Shown here: piece after piece, positions 35,401-48,900 of the stretch | Layout of the letters: each line of letters opens with the position of its first letter | Numbering within the stretch: position 1 is the stretch's first letter | Assembly (NCBI GenBank): GCA_022266195.1 | Contig: WHVY01000005.1 | Span: forward strand, 620,001 to 684,000 | Direction: 5' to 3' | Origin: Tetranychus cinnabarinus | Lineage: Eukaryota > Arthropoda > Arachnida > Trombidiformes > Tetranychidae | Length of the DNA stretch: 64,000 nucleotides | Program-made: the position numbers and the translations under genes | The notes under the pieces: generated by a model | Database searches by the model: none | What the model saw: the letters and a program-made list of their open reading frames with translations, nothing else | Told to the model about the DNA's origin: nothing

Positions 35401-37226
35401 TCAGAGCTTCTCAACCAATTTGATTCCAAGAAGCTTGAGTCCAAGACTGAGAATGTATGCTGTTGCCTCGCAAAGCAAGACTCTTTCCATGTTGATTTTG
35501 ACTTGATCACTTTCTCCAATTTTCTCGATAACATAACATTGTTCATAGAATTCAGAGAAAATAACTGACAACTCGAAAAGGAACGAGCATAATCCATGAG
35601 GTGCTAGTGACTCACTTATCTGTAAAATCACATCTGGAAATTTAAGAAGGAACTTAGCTAATCTAAGTTCTCTTGGATGATTGAGAACCAACTCCTTGGT
35701 TTCGGAGGCTATTTCCTTGATTGGCTTAGTTATGCCAGTCTTACGAATTATAGACCTAATTCGGGCCAGTGAATATAGAAGGTATACAGCCGTGTTGCCA
35801 CGATCATCTAACATTCTATCAAAACTGAACTGATAGTCCTTGATTCTATCTTGAGCTAAATCAGAGTATTTAATACATCCATAAGCAACAGCTTTTTTAG
35901 CAACTTCCAGTTCTTCTGGAGATAAAACTTTATCGCGCTCCTTTTCCTTCAATTTTTGCTCAGCTCTTTGGATACCTTCTTCTAGTAGTTCTCTCAATTT
36001 TACGGACTCGCCAGATCGAGTTTTGAATTTTTTGCCTTTATCATCTGTCAGAGAAAAAAGTGGATAAAATTATTAATATGCAAAAGAAAGAGGTGAATAG
36101 ATCATTTACCTAGAACAACACCGAACCCAACGAATTCAGTTTTAACTTTGTCTGGATCATAGTAACCGGCTATTTTAGCAGCTGCGAAAATGGTTCGGAG
36201 ATGAGTTTCCTGGCCAGCATCAACCACATAAATAACACGATCAGCCTTTTGTACATTCACTCTGTATCTGATACAAGCCATATCTGATGTATCATAAGTG
36301 AATCCACCATCTGATTTAACAATTGTTAAAGGAACTTCTTTTGGTTTACCGGTGAAAAACATCCATCGTCCTTCCTCTTCTACCAATAGATTCCGAGACT
36401 TCAAATCCTCTACAACTTCTATCATCATATCTTGGTAGAAAGATTCACCATACTCCACAAGTCCATGAATATCAAGAGCTTCGTAAATTTTTGAAAATTC
36501 TTCTCGAGAAATATCACAGATTAGCTTCCATGCTTTGATTAATGATGGTTCTTTGGATTGAAGTTTTACTACACTATCTTTGGCTCTTTTCTGAAACTCT
36601 TTGTCCTCGTCAAAGCGTTTCTTGGATTCTTGGTAAAATTTTTGTAAATCTCCAATCGCCGGTGGATTTTCTAGATAGTCTGGAAATTTTTCTGTCAAAT
36701 GGGCTAGCAGCATTCCAAATTGAGTTCCCCAATCACCAAGATGGTTGACTCTTGCTACATCGTGTCCTAAAAACTCCAAGATATTAGCAAGACAATCTCC
36801 GATGATTGTGGATCGAAGATGACCAACATGCATCTCTTTTGCTATATTAGGTGAACTATAGTCAATAACAACCTTTTCTTTTTTATCTAACTTCATAGAA
36901 ACTCCGTCCTTCAAGATGGACAACACTTTTTGTCCAACATATTCATTATTAATGTGTATATTAATAAATCCTTTGTCAACGCTATTGGAGCCAATCAGAT
37001 TGTTTTCTGGCAAATTGGAAACGAGCTTTTCTGCCAGCATCTTTGGGTCAACTTTACCTTCTATACCAAGTTCCTTTGCTTTTTTCATTAATCCCATCGC
37101 AGAATTACATTGATAATCAGCATGAACACTTGGTCTTATTGTTGCGTGAGTATCCTTCAAATTAGGAAAACTTATGTTGATAGCTTCATCAAAAAGCGTT
37201 TGAAGCTGCTTGGTGATAGCCTCCAT
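35401..37226 (-). CDS. RARS1: Cytosolic arginyl-tRNA synthetase
   Basis: Two coding exons, 37226-36110 and 36044-35401, joined in frame across a 65-bp intron; 586 residues. The N-terminal Add-1 type domain (about 1-110) is followed by the class I catalytic core: SSPNIAKEMHVGHLRS with the HIGH-equivalent HVGH at 133-136, DWGTQFGMLLAHL, then TYDTSDMACIRYR and VVDAGQETHLRTIFAAA. FKTRSGESV (379-387) takes the place of KMSKS, which is normal for ArgRS. The C-terminal half is the DALR anticodon-binding helical domain (SLAPHGLCSFLFELSVIFSEFYEQCYV). It charges tRNA-Arg in the cytosol. Start: the ATG at 37226 lies just after an acceptor (tgtttcag, exon start 37237), implying a non-coding first exon. 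The vertebrate leucine-zipper extension is absent from this model. Its polyadenylation signal is at about 35338-35343. Confidence 0.96.
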
Positions 37227-38930
37227 GATGTGGTGAACTGAAACACAATTATAAAATGACAAAAGGGAATTAAATTAAATAAATAAAAGATCTTTAACAA
37301 TATGGAGTTGATATCTGCGGAATCTTAAACACGTGTAAGTTAAAGGGACGGTCACTCAATAAAAAAGAGCACAAATCTCACTCGTTGTCAAAATATGGTA
37401 ACCAAAGAGTAGAGGAGTCTTCCTTTACTCTTTGTGGTAACAATCAAATCTACTAATGATAAAACAAAACGAGGAAGATGAAGTATAATTTAAATATACA
37501 GGGTGTTAATTAAGCCAAGCATTATTTTCTTGGAACACTTTTCAATACTATTCACACTCTTTTCGTATTCACTCTAAACGCTGTCTATATCATTCATTCC
37601 CATAATCTAACATAATTGTTTAAAGGATTAACTTCATCGGTATTTCAACTTTCATGTTCACTTGCTCATTCAATTGTAATTAATCTTAAACAAGTTTCTT
37701 GTACATTTAAGAATTCAACGAATTTTGAAATTACAAAAAATTGTTGACTGCCCATGTTCATGGATAAGTTATTTGCTGTGAAACTAAATGTCACAAAATT
37801 GATACAGAATCAACAAGTAAACAAATTTCGTATGAACCTGACAACAGAAAACATGAAAATTTATTAATCATAAATCTTGGGAGATCAGAAGAAAATGGAA
37901 TAATTTACATTCTATCAACCAATTCCGAAAGTAACCAGCACTCAAGTTAAATATCGAGAGTCTATTAACCCAAATCTTTGTAACGTACAAAGTTTTTTAT
38001 CCAATATATTAGTACTTCATGTAATATTACTTTCGGTTAATCATGGTGATTATTGTTATTATTCAATAAATATAGAATTACAATTTCTATTTTAATTCTT
38101 GATTAAGGCTTTAAGCAAACCAAAACCTATTGAAGTTCAAATGATGCCTCAATCTTCCGCTTTTACACTTTCTTATTTCACTGCTTTTCACTTTCACTCA
38201 GTTCACATCTTATTTAAAATAAACGTGAACAAGATTCGAGGTAAACCCCTCTAATAATTTTGGCCCTCATCCGAAATATATTAGGAACACTTTTACTTAG
38301 GAGGAGTAAAAGGCTTTAGGATCCATCCTTTAGCCATCATAGAGCAAGAAAGGAAGATAAAGATGAAAATGAAGATGAGTACAAAATTTTTGCAAACTAC
38401 AGTTAACAAACAAACATATTTTTTTTGTGGGTCTGGCAGAGCTAAATGAAGAGTCTGGTCGGGAATTTAGCATATATCAGTTGCTAGTAAGTTAAATAGG
38501 AAGACGAAGAGACAGAGTGAGTCGAAGAGAAAAATATAAGACAAAATCAAGTTATCATCATCAACAAGAAGCGGTAACATCGCCTTCTCCTTTGCCTTTT
38601 TATCATCTCTATCATCATCTACATCATTCCTTTGAATGTTTCAAGCCTAAAAAATCAAAACAAAAACAAAGAAAAATTAGTTTCCGAAATTATTAATAAA
38701 AAAGTGTTTGTTTCTCTAGTTATAAACGAGCAATCATAAAAAATGAGAGAACAAAGTTGATCAAAGAGATGACCAATTGATCTTTTGATCAACTAATTTA
38801 TTTAGTTGCTACAATTTACCTCATCATCAAAATATTTCCATTGCCAAAGTTTACTTGTTCCATATATTGCTGTTGTCCAACATTTTCAGTCCATCTTTAC
38901 TTTGTGACTTGTGATTATTGTGCCTAAACC
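37227..38930. promoter_or_regulatory. Divergent spacer between RARS1 and the K2P channel
   Basis: 1.7 kb with the start codons pointing outward. It holds the RARS1 leader (spliced at 37237) and the channel's promoter and leader. I see no coding exon on either strand. Confidence 0.5.
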
Positions 38931-41900
38931 ATGGCGGCTACAGAACCCCAGGGTGATCCATATGATATTTGGAGAGCCCTTCAACCTCAAGTTGTTATTG
39001 TTAATAATCCAATGTATTTTGTTAAATTAAAACGTGACACCAAATCCAAATTAGTAAAATTCTTTGAAATCTTCAAGACATTCACAGAGCGCTGGTTTTC
39101 CCATATTTTACTTCTTTTTGTCCTTTTTTTGTATGGCTGTCTTGGAGCTTGGATATTTATGATGATTGAGGGTAAAGCAGAGATTAAATACAAAGTAAGT
39201 AGTTCTTAAATTAATTAAAACACCATATAAATAAACTAAATCAAAACAAAATGTTAAAAAACGACAATTAACACAAAGTCAAACACAAAATGCTTAAACA
39301 AAGGAATCACCTCTTAATCATTCAATGGAAGCAACCAATTTTAATCAATCCTATCGATATTACAGATATCCGATCTAAGAATGGATTTTGATACATCTAT
39401 TGAAAAAATGGGTTATAATTAAGCAAATTTCTCGTTATAAATGTGATTAATTAACATAGACCTTGACCTGGAAAACAAGTATATGTCAAAAAACAGAACC
39501 ATGAGGCTACCTTTAAATATATGTAACAATTCAAAGCATATAATTTGAAAATATTTCCTGCGAATAAGATTCCAGAAAAAAACAAGGATGTTTGAGGTTA
39601 CTTTTATTCATTAATCACTTGTAGTTATTCACTCAGCAAATGGATAAACAAATGTCTATTTTCACACTGAAAGAGCAAGTTGTCAACAGTTGAGTTGTAA
39701 TCAACCCACCAAAACTAAATCACAACCCAATGATTTGTACCAATGAATTTAAGAATGAATGACTAACCATTGCTCTTGATACCAATTTTATAACATTCAA
39801 AATTACATTTTAAGCTTGAAACAAGATTGTATTAATTGTAGGTAATAAGGCTTGCTAAATATATTTCAAATAATAATTTAATTTGAAGACAATTTTGATT
39901 CCTTGCCAAGTCATAACAGTAACATATAACCTCAAAAACAAACCATTTTTAATAACCAATTTTACCTTAATCACATCAGATATTAATGAAGTGTTTCACT
40001 AATAACTCATTCCAGGGATTCTCATTTTCCCAGTAAATTCAAATTCATTGTTTCAATTTTTTACAAAAGGCAAAAATTCAATTCTTTTCCTGATCATTAT
40101 ATTAATAGATTGTCTCGATATTGATTAATGCAACAATTGTCATCACAAGTCTGGCAATTTGTTTAATCATGCAAAATTTTTCACACTTCAATTGTTTACA
40201 TATTTTGTTGATTCTGCAAATTCATTTCAGCTTTTCATTTGAATCGATATCAATGCAAAATGATTGCTAATTGTAACTCTTTTCTGGTTAAATCATACTT
40301 AACTGTAATTCAATCCAATTTTAACCTACAATCAGTTTAATAACCGATTAACCTTTAAACACCAACACCAACAATAAAACCTTAAGACGAGTGCACAAAT
40401 TAATGAAGCTCAATACATAAATAGACATCTTTTAAGTATTACAATTGGCAATCTTGTTAATTCTTGTTAACCATTAAAATAAAACAATTTAATAATCAAA
40501 TGTTGAGATCACGAAATAAAAACAATGAACCAATTTACATGTAAACTGACTTTAAAAATTTCATTTCTTCTCATCCTTGAATCTCTTGAATCTCATGGAA
40601 ATGCATTCAAATTGAAATTAAGAAAGCTAAATTAATTTTTGTAATCAAAGTATTTCGCTTGATTAATATTCAGTGATTTATTGATGTTAATTAAGCTGAA
40701 CCATTCAAGTTTACAAATAATTGTTAATCTACTAAATGTAAACAATTGAATGTAAACTTGCCTTCATTGATGGATCGAGTTATTTATCAAATTTTAAGTC
40801 GATGACAGTTAGATGTAACCAGAAAGCAAAGCCTAAACATTTACTAGGTAAAGTCAATCAATTAATCACAATTAATAACAAAATGATTGACTGTTTAAAC
40901 ACATAATTTAAAAAACAAACAAAAGTCTAGTTTAATATTAAATTTTCAGCCAAATTGGATACTTTTAGGTTGCCTTTAAAATTTTGCAAATTCAATGTAA
41001 ATTTGGGTTCTAACCCATAATAACTTTAGATTAACTGATAATCAAACATCTCTGGTTATAATTGTTAAGGTTTTCCCTGTAAAAGGCTGGTTAAAATTTA
41101 ATTGAGCTTTAATTTCACAAATCTATGTACTTAATTGACATTAGAATTATTATCATCTTGTTGGCAATTTATCAACTATGTTTACCCTGACATCCAAATA
41201 CACTTTTGACTTTACCTTAACCATAAAACAGCCTTTGACTTGAAAAAGCCTTTACTTTCAGTTATCAATGATTCCTAAAATATTTTTCATTCAGCTTTAC
41301 AATCAACTTGTTGATCAATCAGTCACTGAAATCAGATTCAATTTACTCCATTATATCTGATTTGTCTATGAATTACATCTATGAATTGGGTTCCATTTGA
41401 TTATGTTATACCAATAGTTCAAACTGGATTTAAATTTTCAAAATTGGCAATTGATTTACTCTTAGGATTAGCTATTTTCAGTGTATCAACAGACCAAAAA
41501 CCAATCTTGATTGGTTGATTGATTTTTTTCAATCACCAATTTTACTGCTGCCAAAATTGCGACCAATTCATCAACTATCTTTTAATTAATCAACAGAGTA
41601 TTGCATCTCTGATATAACAATAATTGGTATTGAAATTGAATCAATTTATCCAATCATTTCACATTTTCATGATCATAGGCCTGCAAAAACAACACTTCTG
41701 ATTTAATCACAGCTACCAACTGCATTGGTTTTATAAGATCTCTTATTGATATGGAAATGGTTGAAATTTGTTACAACCTAATTACAAATTCACTCGTTGA
41801 TTGCTTTAACTGTCAAGACAGCATAAATAATCAACATTTGTACTGATTTGGGGTACAACATGGGATAAACACAAAGAAATCAGAACGATGTTCCCAATAT

Positions 41901-44278
41901 TAATAGTAAAAAGTAAACAAGATTTGACTCGAAATTTGTAGCTTCTAGTTTTACCATCGAGAATTTGTTAGTTACTGTATTTAATTTATTTATTATTGTG
42001 TTCACTGAGATATTTGAAAGATCTTTACAATTAGCGGTTTACAATATCAACTGTTGCACTGCATGATGAACTGTTCAACAGCCTAGTTTATCATCTTGAT
42101 CAGTCGGAAACATTTTTCAACTTACCATTACTTGACGCGTAAATCATTTGGGAAAAAAGTGAACATCGGTTGAAGCTGTTGTTCATCTTGCAGAGTAAAT
42201 GAACCTCGTTTTTCTAGTTTTGCGTACTTCTAAATCACAATTTAACTTGATTATCTTGGTACAGTTCATTTGTAACATTTATCCTCTTTTTTGTGTTGCT
42301 TGTTTATTTTGGCTCCAAAAAATTGGTATATTTGTATCTTTCAATCTTAATAACTAAGCTTTCCCTCTATGCCTCAGTTTTACTCAAATGGTAAAGGGTG
42401 AAAACTCTTTGGCCTAAATTATGTTTAATATTTATTTATTTAATTATTTGATTATTTTTTTTAATTCTGTTATTACAATTCAGCTGAAATCAAGTTCTAT
42501 ACATTTTAATCATAACGTTATGTTTAAGTTTAATATATTAGCTACTACAGCTTTCCATTGTCATAAGGATTGTGCTTATTACGCAGTTTGTGTTACCCAA
42601 ATGTTACCCTTTGTGTAATGGTTTAACCTATTGTGTCATGACTCTCTTTTGTTTCTTTCTTAGGAGCCAGTTTCTTATATGGTTCAAGATTTCAAACGTG
42701 AATTCTGGTATCAAGCGAGGGTCATTAAACGAGATGAAAAGGCCATTTATCGATTAATTGAATTAAGAATGAATGAATTCGAACGGCAGCTATTGGAAAA
42801 TTTTAAAGCTGGAATTGAGGTTGAAGTGGAAGAGGTTGCTTGGACCTTTTGGGATGCTTTGTTTTTCTGTGTAACTATTTTCACTACAATAGGTAAGTGT
42901 GAAACTTTTACCATTTTAATATGTTACCTTTATCGAGCAACTATGACACCAATCTGTGTTAAATGTACATTTTATTTTACCTTTCATCTTACAGGCTATG
43001 GGCATGTAACATTGAAAACTGATCTTGGTCGTGGGTTCACAATGATTTACGCTTTTATTGGTATTCCATTGGTTTTAATGGTTTTAACTGATCTTGGTAA
43101 ACTGTTTACTCGAGGTATTAAAGTGAGCTTCCTTAAAATCCGTCGTTTCTGCTATGCACATGGATTCCGTCGGGTTAGACAAGCTAGTCGGACTGTATCT
43201 GCCTACCAAACACAGGTGAAAAATTACATTCTCTCTGTAAACATTTTATTCCAATAATTGAAATTTTTGTTTTATATTTTCTTAACAGTACGTTTCAGGC
43301 GCTTATAATGCAATTAGGAAGTTATCTTCAGTTTCAAGTAAAACTAAAAGGGAAAGCTCAAAGGAACCAAGTGTTGTTAAAGAAAAATTTGACACTAGTT
43401 TAAAAGTTCCTGGTGACGACCTAGAATCAGGTAATCCTGTGGATTCAACGCGTGTATTCAAAACCCCGATCATTTATCCTGGAGACATGCCAAGTTTATT
43501 AAGTCCATCAGGAGGTGGTATCTCATCTTTACAGCCTCTTCCGTCAGTAATAATATCACCTAATCCAACTCCACCAGTGATGATATCATCAAATCCGACA
43601 CCACCGATGACAGCTTATGTTGAATCACGTCCAGGTAGTCCAATTTCTCCTGAAACACCGGCTCCATTTCAGGTTGACGATGAATTTAATCTACCTGTTA
43701 GTTTAGCATTGTTTATTCTGGTACTTTATATCCTTCTGGGATCATTTATATTTACTTACACCGATGAATGGCGTCTCTTTGAATCATTCTACTTTGTTTA
43801 CATCTCAATGAGTACCATTGGATTTGGAGATTATGTTCCAGAAGATTCAATATCAATGATAGCTTCGTCTATTTACATGCTTTTTGGGTTAGCATTAACA
43901 TCAATGTGCATCAATGTGATTCAAGAGAGGCTAGCTGAATCATTTGAGAGTGCCAAAGTCAGAATTGGTGCTCAATTGGGTCTTGATGTCAATACTATTA
44001 CTGGAAGTGGAGTTGGTGGAGCAGGTGGAGGTGATTTCCACAATGGCAAGGAATCGAAAAAAGAATCTGGCAAAGAAGTTGGATTTGAATTGAAAACAGC
44101 CGACATTGGTAGATCATTGAGAGAAAGACGTGAACGGCGACGATCATCTGAACGGTCAACTTCCGACAAATCTTCAGATATAACATCAATTAAAACACCA
44201 AATGATCAATTGGATAAAACTAGTTCAGATGATGAAGCTTCAAAGTCAGATTTTTCTGTGAGAACTTCTGATCTGTGA
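38931..44278 (+). CDS. Two-pore-domain potassium channel
   Basis: Four exons: 38931-39194, 42664-42892, 42995-43215 and 43289-44278, all in frame; 567 residues. M1 is at about 57-79. After an extracellular charged loop, the first pore carries the filter TIGYG (163-167; the codon for Gly165 is split by an intron). M2 is at about 178-200. A long intracellular loop rich in Ser and Pro follows (about 205-370). M3 (about 375-394), the second filter TIGFG (414-418) and M4 (about 425-448) complete the channel. The cytoplasmic tail has a Gly-rich stretch, a basic block (RSLRERRERRRSSERS) and an acidic/Ser end. Such K2P subunits dimerise in the plasma membrane to pass background K+ current. The closest subfamily cannot be fixed by eye; invertebrate TWK-type channels are likely. 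Confidence 0.95.
39195..42663 (+). other. K2P channel intron 1 (3.5 kb)
   Basis: It lies between the exon ending EIKYK and the exon beginning EPVSYMVQDF, with a gtaagt donor and a ttcttag acceptor. It is AT-rich without recognisable coding or repeats. The open frame at 42421-42618 is intron sequence. Confidence 0.75.
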
Positions 44279-45950
44279 ACAGCTAAAATGAGGTGAAAAA
44301 AGTTTAAGAAATAACAATTACCACGAAAAATGTACTTTAAATCAATCAAATTGCTCAAAAATAATCATTCAGAGGATAAATCTCATGAAACAATCACCAA
44401 TCATCCTATCATTTATAACGTCAACGAGAGCCAACAGCCTTTCTGAAAGTTGTTATTTTGTGATGATCGCTGGAAGAATTTTTTCCCTGAGAAATCCAAT
44501 TGATTGATTAAGTGGATCTGGTATTTCATCTTATCCACGGAACCAAGCTGATCTTGTTTATGATGATGATAAAATCATAAATGCAACACGCAATTGTATT
44601 TCTTTAGTTGCTGAAAATCAACAGCTATAAAGCTTTTTTATTTTACTCAATCGGTGATACTATCGTCACATATGATTTGAAAGTTAAATCACCATTGTAA
44701 TCATAAATATCAATATTATACAATGTTTTAGTGATTGCTTGGGAGTAAAGCTCATTCAATTTTTTGCTACGAATTACCTGACTTTGTTTGTGACACAACA
44801 TTGTATCTTCATTATTTTCATTCAAATCGCCTTAAATCATTTTCTGTGATATCAAAAATAAACATTAGTAATTATGATTACTATTATCATCGTTACTTGA
44901 AAATCTATCGTCGTACAATATTAATCGTACCGAATCTATCGTACAACATCTTTCACCTAACTTATTCGTCCAATTATAATAAACAGTGAAGATCATATTT
45001 TACCAATTTCTGAGGTCGGTTCAGTTTTAAATTTTTAGACATCTAAATCAAGAAGTTTAATCGCAGCATATTTTTAATAGAGCTTTAATATTTACAAAAG
45101 ATTAGCATAATTATGTTAAAAAGGGTTCATTTAAAGAATAAACGTGTTAAAATTGACTGAATTTCTATTAGGTATAATTACAAAGAGAGAAATAGCATAA
45201 AACAAAACAATTATTTCAGTCTACATGGGATTTCGTTTCTTACTGGGAAAAAGGATAAGTAAATTGATAGTAATTAGTATAAACTTATAATTATTTACAT
45301 TTTTTTATAAAGAAGTAAATAGGTCTTTGAATGATTTAATCTGAAGAGCAGATCAATAATTGCCAAGCATAGGAGATATACAGCTTAGAAAATTAAGTTT
45401 CGCCCATCAAACAGTTAAAGATACGCATCTGAATTGATAAGATTAAAAATCAATTGTAAAAGCAATGGAGATTTTGATAAAAACTAATCTTATCGATTAA
45501 AATGCGTATCATTGATTGTTGATGGACGAAACTTAATTTTCTAAGCTGTATTAAGGCCATTTTTCGCTTGGATTTACAAATTTTTGTTAACATGATCAGA
45601 GCTCAACATTGTCGAACAACTTTTTACTTAAACCATAAAAAGTGAAAATATTGGCTCGAGAGTTTCTTAATCGCTGATTGATCCATTGATTTGACTTTTT
45701 CAATGGAGCAAACTGTTTCGTAAATCAGCTTTCGATGGTTAAAAAAGACAGAACTAAACTCAGGTTTTTTTGAAGTCAAGTTTTTAGAAGATCTAAACCC
45801 ATCATTTTAAAGTTGACTTGTATTCCAAAAATCAACATAAATTGAATTGAATCTCGTGAATTAAAAGAGAAAAGGCTCTCGACGTTGAAAAAAGTCTGCC
45901 GTTTTTTAAGTCAATTGTATTAACTTAAAGAAATAACATTTAAAATTAGA
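44279..45950. other. Convergent 3' spacer between the K2P channel and the coiled-coil gene
   Basis: It holds both 3' UTRs and the fold-back element at 45381-45548. The short open frames here (44643-44825 on -, 44735-44989 on +) match nothing. Confidence 0.5.
45381..45548. mobile_element. Fold-back MITE with TA flanks
   Basis: The left arm starting CAGCTTAGAAAATTAAG is matched in reverse complement by the right arm ending CTTAATTTTCTAAGCTG, with about 48 bp of near-perfect pairing. Weaker pairing continues through the middle (GATAAGATTA / TAATCTTATC). A TA dinucleotide flanks both ends (45379-45380 and 45549-45550), as in Tc1/mariner-type target duplications. At 168 bp it has no coding capacity. 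It would need a transposase supplied elsewhere. Confidence 0.75.
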
Positions 45951-48900
45951 TTAATTGGACTGGTTGACTTGATTTTGTGTTGATATTGATGTTAGCATTG
46001 CTGTCGACAGTAAAGGCGGTGAAGAAGGTGATGATGATAAAGGTGATGGCGGCGATAAATTGGAAGACGATGATGAAGATGCTGGTGATACTAAAGGTGA
46101 TGAAGATGCAGATAATGAAGGAGAAATTGATGAGTATGAGGGAGAAGATGAAAGTAATAAATCGATCTTTTTCGGTTTAACTGATTCGCATAACGGTAAA
46201 GGGGGTCGAGAAGTTGTTGATGATGATGATGTTTGAGGGATTGATGGACGGCGATTATTGAATCGAGACGAGTTCAACATTTGAACATGAAAAGAAGAGC
46301 CAGGGTCCGGCGGTAAACTATCTTCAGGCACAAATATCTCACAATCATCGGGACCGTCATTAAAGGATAACTGTAAGCAAGGTTGATGAGTTTGCTGGCT
46401 AAATGATTGGATTCTTGATTGGTTTCCTTGTGAAGGTTGATACTGTTGATGCTGTTGATGATAGATTGCTTGTTTAAAGTTATGGCGGTTGGATGATCCA
46501 TTTGAATCGTATGATCTATCGTCAAAAGTGTTCAGTGATGAAAAAACCATTGGACCCATGGCAGCCAATTCATTTTTCTTTTCCCTCAATTTAGTTTTCA
46601 GTTCATCCAACAATTTGCTCGGTGAATCCTCTGATTTAGCAATTAAGGCCATCATGAAGTCAACTTTAAGCTTAAGCTCACATTCCCTTAATGATCTGAT
46701 GGTATCATTACATTGGTCAATCTGCTGGTTTGCTTTAACCAAGCTAATCTGCAAACAATCAACCTGATTTACCAGATTTTCAACTTGCCGTTGAAGTCGC
46801 TGACTAACCAATCGAGCATCATTCTCAGCCTCTTCCAATTCTAACACTTGTTCCTGGAGGGCATCTCTTTCCTCCACCAGCAGAGCAAACTTTGCTTCCA
46901 AATTACTTGATTCTTTACAATATTGACACGGCACGCTGGTGGTTATTAAATCAACTTGTGATGCTTGAATTCCAATCTCAGAGTATTTAGCCTTTGGTCC
47001 AGAATTTGCGGAACTTTCTTCATCTGACAGTTGTAAATCTGAAAGGCTTGAAGGACCAGAAAATTGATCACGACGCCCATCATCACCTAAACCTTCATCT
47101 TCACTGGTCAGTGAAAGCGTCAATGCATACGATTCCAAACTGGAGCAGCTTTTGTTTGATTTTGTGGGCAGACCATCTAAACTAGCATTTGATCGTTTAC
47201 CAGTTAAATCATAATGAAATAGTTCGTTTGAATTTCCATTAGATGATAAAGGTTCGCTTTTTATCTTTACAAGATTATCATTATTATTCGTTGTAATGAT
47301 ATTATTTCCTTGGTCACATTTCAGAGGCTCCAATTGAATAGCTTTATCACATTTAACCAGATTTGATTCACCAAGTGTTGCCTGTAGCAGAGAAATGAAA
47401 GAAAAACAAAAAACCAACCATTAATTAACACGAATCGAACAAGCTGTTGCTTTTGATATAAAAGAAATTAACATAATTAATAAACACGATTAAGAAAAAC
47501 AAGAAATATTTCTCAACTAAAACAAAACCAGCTGACGTCGCTCCCTCACACAATAACAAAATGACCGGGAAAAATAATGAACGCGCTGAATCCAAAACAA
47601 ATCATTCAGCCTCATAATTAAGAGAAAGAAAACAAAAATGCTATTAACCAACAATTAACCATTAAACCATAGATTTTTTTTGCTATATTGAGACAAATGA
47701 TCATCATCTAATACTGCGTATTTAAAAAAACAGAAAAAAAGTGAAACAATCAGTAAAACAAGTCTTTTACACTGGGCCAATTGAAATAAATACAGTACAA
47801 TAGGATCCAAGAGGTTAAAGGCTATCAAAAGAAAGTGATTGATCAAAGTGGAGGTCAAATCGTGCTGACCTTTAACAAGTTACTCTTTTTGAGACAAAGT
47901 GCTATCCTAGCCACTCCTTAAGTGAAGACGAAGACAGAATGAGATGATTATAATGATGATTTTATTCACCCTGAGGTCAAGTAAATGGTCTACGATTACC
48001 TTGGTTTATCTGATATATTTGGTTTAAACAGATGAAATTGACTAAATGAGAAAAGTCAGAAAAGTTAAGATCAAGACCCCTGAGGGTAACCCTGATGTCT
48101 TTTCCTGTAAAATTTTGGTCAAAAATGTTGAATCCCATACAAACTTCAATATCTTTCAATATTATTAGTTTCCCAGAAATGAGGTAAACAGGTAAATAAC
48201 AAATGATCTCCAAGTGTTTTAAATGTCTATACAATTGCCTGTAATTGGACAGTGAAAAAAACTGGATTTAACCATTGAAACTATCAATTTTGTAATCTTT
48301 CATTGTTACCTGTTGATGAGGGATAAAAAAAAGGAAGGAAGGAAACAAAGATATTTGAAAAGGTATTTTCCTAAACATATTATTACCAGTTTTACAGATT
48401 TTCATTTACCATCAAATATCAAGTATTTCCGATGTTAATCTTGATCTTATCCTAGCCCACAAAATTTTGATCAAACCCATGAAATACACAGAGATGAATA
48501 ATGAAAAGGCTGAGATTCATTTCAAACACTGCTTTCCAATCAATCCTCTATAATGTAGCTTGAAACTAAAACCTTTTTAAGCTAAACATTCAACTCATCA
48601 AGATTAAAGATACTAATTATTAAGACAGTTTAACGCAACTTGGTACTGGACTTGAACGTGATTTGAATGATTATGATGAGCTGCTAAAAAACGATTGAGT
48701 ATAATCACTTTTAATTGTATAATAGCGTTGATTGTTGTCAACTTGTATAACAAGGCAAAAAAAATGATTGAAGATTTGTTTCGATTGATCAACTTTAGAG
48801 TCGTTTTTTTCAATTTTGTACTTCCATTCAACCAATTAATAGATCAACTGACAGTTTAAACAGTTAACGATATGTAACACTCCTATTATTATCACCATAA

